A DNA stretch of 5,353 nt from Lentimicrobiaceae bacterium (GTDB lineage Bacteria > Bacteroidota > Bacteroidia > Bacteroidales > JAGONC01): the NCBI GenBank assembly GCA_030621075.1, contig JAUXII010000098.1, forward strand, positions 1-5,353, read 5' to 3'. Positions 1 to 5,353 of the stretch are shown here, piece after piece. The notes under the pieces were generated by a model that ran no database searches, was not told the origin of the DNA, and saw nothing but the letters and a program-made list of their open reading frames with translations. A program made the translations under genes and the position numbers. Positions within the stretch are counted from its first letter, which is position 1, and each line of letters begins with the position of its first letter.

Positions 1-32
1 TTGCTTTTTTCCTCCTCAGCATCGTATTTTTG
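1..32 (+). promoter_or_regulatory. Candidate Bacteroidota-type promoter (-33 TTG, -7 TATTTTTG)
   Basis: TATTTTTG at 25-32 matches the Bacteroidota primary sigma factor -7 consensus TAnnTTTG at every fixed base. A TTG at 1-3 lies 21 bases upstream, in the range expected for the -33 element. Transcription would begin near 38-42, giving a leader of about 45 bases. The caution is that the region is AT-rich, so the motif may arise by chance, and the window starts exactly at the putative -33 element, so its upstream context is not visible. Confidence 0.42.
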
Positions 33-85
33 CAGGATTATTAAATATTATTTATGCATTTATAAACCAATAAAAATTTTTAACC
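33..85 (+). other. AT-rich leader without Shine-Dalgarno
   Basis: This is a very AT-rich stretch between the candidate promoter and the start codon, ending in AACC before ATG. No purine-rich GGAGG-like sequence lies at the usual distance, which fits the A/T-rich, SD-independent initiation common in Bacteroidota. The frame beginning at base 2 is open up to a TAA at 71-73 and the frame beginning at base 3 up to a TAA at 42-44, so the tail of an upstream gene cannot be strictly excluded. Neither short peptide is recognisable. Confidence 0.5.
71..82. repeat. 12-bp perfect palindrome TAAAAATTTTTA before the start codon
   Basis: TAAAAATTTTTA reads the same on both strands and ends three bases before the ATG. 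It has no loop, so a stable RNA hairpin is unlikely. It could be a small operator-like site or simply an A-tract/T-tract arising in AT-rich leader DNA. The palindrome is a direct observation; any regulatory role is speculative. Confidence 0.3.
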
Positions 86-169
86 ATGAAAAAGCTTATA
101 CTCCTTCTGGTGAATACAGGCATGATTACAATTTTCATCCTGTTTTCAATTGTTAACAATGGCTTTTGC
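86..169 (+). other. Sec signal peptide (residues 1-28)
   Basis: Two lysines at positions 2-3 are followed by a hydrophobic core (residues 4-23, mostly Leu, Ile, Val, Phe and Met) and a short polar end, Asn-Asn-Gly-Phe-Cys. Cleavage is most likely between Cys28 and Gln29, giving a mature N-terminus of Gln-Gln, a pattern frequent in exported Bacteroidota proteins. Cys28 does not sit in a good lipobox because the residue before it is Phe, so signal peptidase I is favoured over lipoprotein processing. Confidence 0.88.
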
Positions 170-3100
170 CAGCAGACACAGGATACAATCTTGTTGCCTC
201 AAATAAAAATCACATCATTATATGGGTTCGGGCCTTATTATGTAGGCAGCGTTCAGGAAAATTTATTTTTGGTTGATAGTTTACCTGAATCTACAAACAA
301 GGTTACTTTCCGGTTTATTGATTCCGACAGTATTCAGATTGGTGATTCCCACAATGTTGAGGGGCAATCGCTGGAATCAGCTTACTGGTATGTTTATCTC
401 GATAGTTTGAATTTGCCATTATCTCCCAGACTTCACGTGAAAGTTGATTATGGAACAGATAGTACAGCCAATTATTTTATTGCGTATACCGTATATCCCG
501 ATACACTTGAAGTAAATGCTTCCGAAGGCTGGGGCCCGTTTTTTACCAATAATTATAACCTAAATGATACACTTTGGCAGCCGGTGCCCGAATTGAATAA
601 TACCTTTAAAATCAAAAATCTCCCTCCGCGTACCGGTGAAGTGGCCTTTTATATTTCATTGCTTGATTCTACAGTAGTTGACTCGCTACATGTGTATGCA
701 GGGAAAAACGAATATCTGGATTCAGCTAGTTTCCCTAATGTTAGAATGGATGATTTGTCGCTTTATACAGGGTTTCTGAAAATAGTTGTTAAATGCAATG
801 GCGGCCCCGATAAGGGTTGGTCAACATTCCATACTTTAAAAGCCAGGCCGCAGTTACCTATCCTCAGAGTTACAAGCGATGACGGCATAACCCTGATCGA
901 TTCAGTTAAACCGGCATTTCAAAATCAACTCAGTGGGCACTCATTGTTAGTTGACAGTATTAAATACATGGCAACAACCAATTTCCCCGGTGGACAAAGA
1001 TATAGCAGACAGGGATCCTACAGCTTAGACCTGGTTAATTCCCAATACAGTATTGAAGCATGGATTAAACCCGACATTGATATGCTGGAGTTTGGACCCC
1101 TTGGAGAAATGGCATTCATGAAAGTAGATTCGGCCTGGTCATTATCAATAGAAGGTACCAGTTCCGCGATCAGGTTCAACCTAAACTCTTTGTACAATGA
1201 TTCCTCAATAAACCTCGCTTATGCAGATATCAGTTACAGTACAATGAGGGCTTCGGAATGGCATCACATATCGCTGGTCGGCTTTGATGTTACGGATAAG
1301 TATTTTTATTTGAATGGAGATTTAATTCCTACGACCGTAAACAAGCAAAGCATAGGCTACCTGGCAGGAATTATCTCCGATGTTGTAAAAGCCCTGAAAA
1401 CCCAGGCATTGCTTATGGGAGGTTGCAATTCCGAAAACAAAAAAACAACTTCTGACCTTACATTGATCAATGCTATGGACGAGGTCAGGATATGGAATAA
1501 AGCCCTGACGGCTGAAGAGATAAGCAATATCTATGGTAAAACTATTATGCAGGAACCCGAACTGATCGGTTATTGGAATTTTGATGATCTTAACTGTGAG
1601 GGCAATGTAGTAGACGACATCAGCTACCGATGCAATAATGCACAACTCTATAATGGTGCAACCCTTATTCCCCAATATCCCGGCATTCAGTTGTCGTACG
1701 ATAAACTTCATTTCATATCAAGCAATAAAAATACTTACCCGGTGAAATATTATTTTATTGATGATGTGAACAATGTAATAGATTCAGGTGTTGCCTTACC
1801 GGGAGCGGGAATATGCGACATCTACTATGATATACAAGCCTTGCCAACCAACACGGATATCCTGAGAATAGATGAAATAGTAGCAGGCAGTGATATTGCA
1901 TTCTCTACCGATTACAAGCTCACAATACTCCCCCCTAAACCCATTGCCACGTGCCGGACCGGATGGGGTATTTTCTATGCAAGTTCTGAGGCAGGCATTC
2001 CTTCAATTTGTGATACCGGGATTTTATTTAATCCGGTAAGCATAAGCAGTCTGCCCGTTAACACGAAAAAGATTATCGCGGGCTGGGAAAAAGACGGGGA
2101 ACTATTTGATACGAAAAGTTTTACAAGCAGTTCACCTCCGTGGGAGAATTCACTCACACTCAATGGGACTGATAACTATATCCAAACTATGTTTTATGGC
2201 GTTCAGCTGCAACCAGAATTCACACTAACCTTCTGGTTTAAAACAAATACAACAAAGGGAGGGATAATGGCCGGATATTTCTCGGGAGTCTCGGCACCAT
2301 CTCTGACAGAAGGAAAAAGCCGCCATTTAAACGAAACATATATTAAAATGAAAACTGATGGGGCAATTCAATTTATCCTGCCGGTTGGATCTTCAACAGT
2401 AAGTTTAAATGCATCAAATAAGTTCAACGACGGGAAATGGCACCATCTGGCAGCCTGCTATGATGCTTCCAGTTCTTCTCCAAATACCAGTTTGTATATT
2501 GACGGAACACTTACCGATGAAGCTGATATTGAAATGAATGATCTACAGGTTTGTGCTTTTTACATGGGCAAGAACTACGAAAGCAAGGCTGGGACTGATG
2601 CTGTTGCTGAATACTTTCAGGGGAGTTTTTCTGAAGTTACCCATTGGGTGAAAATGCTGGACTACAAAAGTATCAACCGAAATATGTACCGGACAGTATC
2701 GCCTGATGGTTTTGGTTTTCATTATAAGCTCAACGAGCGACAGGGAAACATTATCCATAATTCCTGCTATGGTTTTTTTGATGCCACACTTATTGGATCC
2801 GACAAGATGTGGTCCTACCAAAATGAAATGAGCTGTGTTACCTGGACGGATAATATTCTGGATTATCCTGAAGGTGAATATAACTTCTTTGTCAGAGCAT
2901 ACTGTGAAGCAAGCCCCGATACCGGCATTTACTACAATCCACTGGGAAGGATAAAAATCGACAACCCTGTTGAAGGATTTGATGTTACTTACAACTTTGA
3001 GCAAGGTACAGGCTATTTTGATGAAGGCACTATAGTGAAAAACAACTTTAACTTTTGGACCAATTACAACAACCCTGGATGCTCAAACAATATAATCTCC

Positions 3101-5353
3101 CTTTATATTATTGACCCCAAAGGGTATTGCCTTGACTCCCTTATACATTTTTACCCTCATGATACAACTCAATTCTCGCATTCTATTGATATGGGAGAAA
3201 TAATAACAGGCAGCTACCTTAAGCTAAACTACGGCTATGAAGATTACAGTGCTAACATATATATCGATACTTTCAACATCATACCACTATTTACCCGAAG
3301 CATTTTACCACCTGTAGTAAGCGGAAACTTTGGCCCTTTTGATCAGGCTATTGCCCTTGGTACCATGGCACAAATTGATACCATTTTCATTAAAACGGAA
3401 GTTTATAATGATTTGAAACATGTTATAGTAAGTTTATATGCATACAATGGGGAATGTATCCTTGATAGTGCAGCCACTAAAAAAACTGACTCTACCTGGC
3501 ATTTTGTTTATAATATGGCTACATTACCTCCCCCTTATGTGGATATGAAAATCAGATATTATCTTGGTGACGACCCCGATCCCGTGGTGACTCAGGGCCC
3601 TTTCCATATTATTATTCACCGAACCCGGCCCAGATGGTTCGACTTCTTGCCGGACGAGAACTTCTCAGATATAGTTGAGAATGGTGAAGTGGTAACTTTT
3701 AAAATCACATCTCCAATTGAAGACAAATTTGAAGATTTTATTTCTGCTATGAGTATTCCTTCATCCGTTCCATTTTTCGGAGGATTATCAGCTCATATCA
3801 AATCTGCAGAAATAGATGCACCTTTGCGATATGTCGTCCCTGATTACAAACTCCACCTTAATGGGGTTACCACGTTCAAACAATCCTTCATTAACATGGG
3901 ATCTGATGCTCAGAAAGTCCTGAGTATTAATATCGACACCACAAACAACCAATTTTACCTGCATCCCGTCACCAACGATATCATTGCTAATTATAATATG
4001 TACTGGCATGGTAAGATAAGCTCAAAATTAGGTAAAGCGGCAGAAGTAGAAGAGAGAATAAAATCGATCCTGCATATTATTGAGGAACTGAATATGGAGT
4101 CAATGGTAACACCCACTTTTGATATCAGTTATAAAGGAAACTATCAATTCTCAAGGCGCTTGAACCTGATCACTGATTCCTTAACCGGAAAATGGGGGTC
4201 ACACGGTAATTTAAAAGTCAATGCCAACCCTGCCAGTCCTAACTACAACAAAAGTGCTTCATTTCATTTCTATGGAGGGACTTTCGGCCTGGAGTTTACC
4301 ATTGGCCTAAAAGTGGGGAAGGGATTAGTTGAAGCAGATTTTTCCCTTGATGCCAGCTTCCCTATCGGATTCGGTCAGTCATATAAAAGCATTCCGGAGT
4401 TAGAAACCCACTTTTTAAAGTCTTTTGGTTTTCAGACCTATGGAAAAGCTGTGGTAAAAATCTTCTGGGGATGGTACGAGAAAACCATCTGGGGCCCAAA
4501 AATGTTTTACTCAACCACTATCTGGGGTAACGATATGAAAGAATGTTTCCCTGCTCCTGATAAAACAACTGAGGAGAAACCGATACATATACCGGCTCAA
4601 TCCTCATGGCCGGAACTGGCAGGAGAAATTGTTCCGGTAACCACGTTCAATAAAATTCCACTTTCACATCCACAGGCGTCCATAGTTTCATCTGATGAAT
4701 ACAATCTTTTTACATGGCTTGAGCGAGGGGAAACTTATGGTGAAAGAAGTTTGAAAGCGAGATATATGAAACACGAGGACAAAAAGTTTTCATCCATATC
4801 CGGGGTTGAAACTAATAATCATGCAATTAACAGTCCTGTTTCAGATGCGATAAACGACAGGAATGTACTTATTTGCTGGGCTCAAACCCACTACACAAGT
4901 GAAACATTTCTACAGATAAAACCCGACAATGCATTACATGCCTTTTTAGAGTCACAGGATATTTGGTTTGCTTCTTACGACATAGAAACCGATAGCCTGC
5001 TTCAAATGGAAATGATAACCAATATTCCTGAACTAAGTGCTTCAGGAATTGCCAAAGCAAACCCGTTAATTGCATGTCTTTCAGAAAATATGGCTATTAT
5101 AATATGGCAGGTAGCTGATTTCAACTCAAATAGCTCGCATATTTGGTATGCTATTCTGAACAAGGATAATGATTTATGGTTTATCTCAGAGCCTGCCGTT
5201 CTTCACAGCGGAAGTGGAATTCAAACTAACCTGAAAATTGCTTCGCCTGAAGAAGATATGGCAATTGCCACATGGATGAACAGCAATACTTCAGATTCTA
5301 CATATAACAAAATTATGGCAGCCACTTTTGATGGAACAGAATGGACCGAAACC
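86..5353 (+). CDS. Giant exported multidomain protein with two LamG domains and a propeller-like C-terminal part (3' partial)
   Basis: The frame is open from the ATG at 86 to the end of the window: 1756 codons, no stop, so the C-terminus is missing. This ATG is chosen because it gives a canonical signal peptide (MKK, then a hydrophobic core) and an in-frame TAA at 71-73 excludes any longer form; the next ATG (122, Met13) would remove the basic n-region. No Shine-Dalgarno is present, as is usual in Bacteroidota. Order of parts: signal peptide, Ig/FN3-like beta modules, LamG 1, beta modules, LamG 2, beta modules, an unrecognised segment, and propeller-like repeats. Residues are rich in Asn, Asp, Ser, Tyr and Thr, as in surface proteins. 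LamG domains generally bind glycans or proteins, so a role in adhesion or polymer binding outside the cell is inferred; no enzyme motif was seen. A T9SS sorting domain may follow downstream but cannot be seen. The coding call is very firm; the function is uncertain. Confidence 0.96.
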   Translation, partial: MKKLILLLVNTGMITIFILFSIVNNGFCQQTQDTILLPQIKITSLYGFGPYYVGSVQENLFLVDSLPESTNKVTFRFIDSDSIQIGDSHNVEGQSLESAYWYVYLDSLNLPLSPRLHVKVDYGTDSTANYFIAYTVYPDTLEVNASEGWGPFFTNNYNLNDTLWQPVPELNNTFKIKNLPPRTGEVAFYISLLDSTVVDSLHVYAGKNEYLDSASFPNVRMDDLSLYTGFLKIVVKCNGGPDKGWSTFHTLKARPQLPILRVTSDDGITLIDSVKPAFQNQLSGHSLLVDSIKYMATTNFPGGQRYSRQGSYSLDLVNSQYSIEAWIKPDIDMLEFGPLGEMAFMKVDSAWSLSIEGTSSAIRFNLNSLYNDSSINLAYADISYSTMRASEWHHISLVGFDVTDKYFYLNGDLIPTTVNKQSIGYLAGIISDVVKALKTQALLMGGCNSENKKTTSDLTLINAMDEVRIWNKALTAEEISNIYGKTIMQEPELIGYWNFDDLNCEGNVVDDISYRCNNAQLYNGATLIPQYPGIQLSYDKLHFISSNKNTYPVKYYFIDDVNNVIDSGVALPGAGICDIYYDIQALPTNTDILRIDEIVAGSDIAFSTDYKLTILPPKPIATCRTGWGIFYASSEAGIPSICDTGILFNPVSISSLPVNTKKIIAGWEKDGELFDTKSFTSSSPPWENSLTLNGTDNYIQTMFYGVQLQPEFTLTFWFKTNTTKGGIMAGYFSGVSAPSLTEGKSRHLNETYIKMKTDGAIQFILPVGSSTVSLNASNKFNDGKWHHLAACYDASSSSPNTSLYIDGTLTDEADIEMNDLQVCAFYMGKNYESKAGTDAVAEYFQGSFSEVTHWVKMLDYKSINRNMYRTVSPDGFGFHYKLNERQGNIIHNSCYGFFDATLIGSDKMWSYQNEMSCVTWTDNILDYPEGEYNFFVRAYCEASPDTGIYYNPLGRIKIDNPVEGFDVTYNFEQGTGYFDEGTIVKNNFNFWTNYNNPGCSNNIISLYIIDPKGYCLDSLIHFYPHDTTQFSHSIDMGEIITGSYLKLNYGYEDYSANIYIDTFNIIPLFTRSILPPVVSGNFGPFDQAIALGTMAQIDTIFIKTEVYNDLKHVIVSLYAYNGECILDSAATKKTDSTWHFVYNMATLPPPYVDMKIRYYLGDDPDPVVTQGPFHIIIHRTRPRWFDFLPDENFSDIVENGEVVTFKITSPIEDKFEDFISAMSIPSSVPFFGGLSAHIKSAEIDAPLRYVVPDYKLHLNGVTTFKQSFINMGSDAQKVLSINIDTTNNQFYLHPVTNDIIANYNMYWHGKISSKLGKAAEVEERIKSILHIIEELNMESMVTPTFDISYKGNYQFSRRLNLITDSLTGKWGSHGNLKVNANPASPNYNKSASFHFYGGTFGLEFTIGLKVGKGLVEADFSLDASFPIGFGQSYKSIPELETHFLKSFGFQTYGKAVVKIFWGWYEKTIWGPKMFYSTTIWGNDMKECFPAPDKTTEEKPIHIPAQSSWPELAGEIVPVTTFNKIPLSHPQASIVSSDEYNLFTWLERGETYGERSLKARYMKHEDKKFSSISGVETNNHAINSPVSDAINDRNVLICWAQTHYTSETFLQIKPDNALHAFLESQDIWFASYDIETDSLLQMEMITNIPELSASGIAKANPLIACLSENMAIIIWQVADFNSNSSHIWYAILNKDNDLWFISEPAVLHSGSGIQTNLKIASPEEDMAIATWMNSNTSDSTYNKIMAATFDGTEWTET
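191..985 (+). other. N-terminal Ig/FN3-like beta modules (residues 36-300)
   Basis: About two and a half beta-sandwich-like modules are inferred from alternating hydrophobic/polar strands. Two copies of a short motif mark them: GFGPYY at 47-52 and GWGPFF at 148-153. Each is followed by a Leu-Pro (66-67 and 179-180) that leads into a strand such as NKVTFRFI or GEVAFYIS. A third module seems to begin after Pro255 and runs into the first LamG domain. The fold is inferred from the sequence pattern; no named family was recognised. Such modules usually act as spacers that hold binding domains away from the cell surface. Confidence 0.5.
1013..1669 (+). other. LamG / concanavalin A-like domain 1 (residues ~310-528)
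   Basis: Hallmarks of the bacterial LamG_3-type jelly roll appear in order: SIEAWIKPD at 322-330, WHHISLV from Trp392, YFYLNGDL at 406-413, and DEVRIWNKALTAEEI starting at Asp465. The closing GYWNFDD at 495-501 is followed by a tail with Cys504, Cys516 and a final NGA, which is the usual end of these domains. The two cysteines may pair outside the cytoplasm. LamG domains bind sugars or proteins, often with calcium; the ligand cannot be read from the sequence. An insertion of roughly 15-20 residues around 415-440 lengthens the loop before the LLMGG strand. Confidence 0.88.
1670..2143 (+). other. Inter-LamG beta modules (residues 529-686)
   Basis: Two beta modules appear to link the LamG domains. 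The first includes the strand VKYYFID and a Leu-Pro at 586-587. The second opens after the strand KLTILPPKP (611-619) with GWGIFY at 626-631 and carries a Leu-Pro at 656-657 followed by the strand KKIIAGWEKDG. The motif and its 30-residue distance to Leu-Pro match the module at 148-180, which supports a shared origin. The fold is inferred to be Ig-like; no family name can be given. Confidence 0.48.
2144..2803 (+). other. LamG / concanavalin A-like domain 2, diverged (residues ~687-906)
   Basis: The order of motifs repeats LamG 1: SLTLNGTDNYI from Ser689, FTLTFWFKT from Phe712, DGKWHHLAACYD from Asp782, and SLYIDGTL at 802-809. The usual DEVRIWN strand is replaced by SEVTHWVKMLDY from Ser849, so the acidic and basic positions are changed. 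The closing tail at 877-905 keeps the layout of LamG 1 (Gly, aromatic, then QGNIIHN against EGNVVDD, then A-x-L-x-x-G). The domain is therefore recognisable but less canonical than the first, and its ligand specificity may differ or be lost. Confidence 0.83.
2804..4021 (+). other. Central beta-module stretch (residues 907-1312)
   Basis: Probably three or four beta-rich modules follow LamG 2. Boundaries are suggested by strand-then-proline junctions: RIKIDNP at 955-961, FNIIP at 1063-1067, and HIIIHRTRP at 1174-1182. GTGYF at 974-978 and GNFGPF at 1080-1085 echo the motif seen in the N-terminal modules, and Leu-Pro at 1147-1148 leads into the strand VDMKIRYYL. The last part (about 1182-1312) lacks the motif and has a different look, so it may belong to the unrecognised segment that follows. 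No catalytic or metal-binding signature was seen. Confidence 0.42.
4022..4537 (+). other. Unrecognised segment: charged helix plus aromatic beta strands (residues 1313-1484)
   Basis: Residues 1313-1337 form the only clear amphipathic, charged helix in an otherwise all-beta protein (it contains KAAEVEERIKSILHI). They are followed by alternating strands rich in Phe, Tyr, Gly and Lys, including FHFYGGTFGLEFTIGLKVG and a stretch ending in FWGWYEKTIWGP (1460-1471). A second TIWG at 1478-1481 follows the first (1467-1470) by 11 residues. The strand pattern suggests an extended beta-sheet or small barrel-like structure. I do not recognise a family; a membrane barrel is considered unlikely because the segment sits between soluble-looking domains. 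Confidence 0.4.
4658..5353 (+). other. Beta-propeller-like repeats, cut by the window end (residues ~1525-1756)
   Basis: Four units share the pattern of an Ala/Ser/Pro-containing stretch, a polar turn with Asp/Glu/Asn, then a hydrophobic strand ending in Trp: YNLFTWLE (Trp1544), NVLICWAQ (Trp1598), MAIIIWQV (Trp1674) and MAIATWMN (Trp1730). Distances between the tryptophans are 54, 76 and 56 residues. Each is followed by a second strand reading like a displayed value (WFASYDIET, IWYAILN, IMAATFDGTEW). This resembles sialidase- or WD/YVTN-type propeller blades found in other Bacteroidota surface proteins. More blades are expected past the window end. The catalytic residues of a sialidase, including an Asp-box (S-x-D-x-G-x-T-W), were not seen. 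Confidence 0.58.

Noticed and set aside
1..73. Short + strand open stretches entering from the left edge: frame 2 ending at TAA 71-73, frame 3 ending at TAA 42-44, and frame 1 running on into the signal-peptide coding region.
   Set aside because: They are too short to recognise, very AT-rich, and at most one could be a real gene tail. The promoter match in the same bases argues for intergenic DNA, though an upstream gene tail is not excluded.
158..172. Possible lipoprotein signal with Cys28 as the lipidated residue.
   Set aside because: The residues before the cysteine are Asn-Gly-Phe; a lipobox needs a small residue (Gly, Ala or Ser) just before Cys and usually Leu at -3. Ordinary signal peptidase I cleavage before Gln-Gln fits better.
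4261..4537. Outer-membrane beta-barrel, suggested by alternating aromatic strands and glycines.
   Set aside because: The stretch is too short for a typical barrel of eight or more strands and is followed by a soluble-looking repeat domain, so a membrane insertion is less likely than a soluble beta domain.
1322..5075. Several minus-strand open frames of 60 to 150 codons, for example 1322-1711 and 2543-3004.
   Set aside because: All lie wholly inside the long + strand gene, have no recognisable domains, and read as antisense of well-defined LamG and beta-module coding sequence. They are expected by chance opposite a stop-free gene of this length.
4658..5353. Sialidase (neuraminidase) enzyme, suggested by the propeller-like repeats.
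   Set aside because: No Asp-box (S-x-D-x-G-x-T-W) and no arginine triad or FRIP-like motif was found in the visible part, so an enzyme call is not supported.

Overview
The window is almost entirely one gene. A single open frame on the + strand starts at 86 and stays open to the last base, so 1756 codons are visible and the 3' end of the gene is missing. Only the first 85 bases are non-coding. The likely source is a member of the Bacteroidota, probably an environmental or uncultured lineage. The evidence is the AT-rich composition, an exact match to the Bacteroidota -7 promoter motif TAnnTTTG, no Shine-Dalgarno sequence before the start, a signal peptide followed by Gln-Gln, and a giant all-beta surface-type protein carrying LamG domains. 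The lineage is inferred from these traits, not from a marker gene.

Layout of the protein (residue numbers from the ATG at 86): 1-28 Sec signal peptide; 36-300 a string of immunoglobulin/FN3-like beta modules marked by a G-x-G-P-[FY] motif; about 310-528 a LamG (concanavalin A-like) domain; 529-686 more beta modules; about 687-906 a second, more degenerate LamG domain; 907-1312 further beta modules; 1313-1484 an unrecognised segment that opens with a charged helix and continues as beta strands rich in aromatic residues; about 1525-1756 four tryptophan-centred repeats that look like the blades of a beta-propeller. No catalytic motif was recognised.

The most reasonable reading is an exported, cell-surface or secreted adhesin-like or glycan-binding protein. 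Bacteroidota proteins of this build are commonly exported by the type IX secretion system (T9SS), but the C-terminal sorting domain that would show this lies beyond the window. No RNA gene, mobile element, CRISPR array or second convincing gene was seen. The points that most deserve a second look are the unrecognised 1313-1484 segment, the diverged repeat series behind the G-x-G-P-[FY] motif, the apparent duplication of LamG plus its tail, and the unevenly spaced propeller-like repeats.
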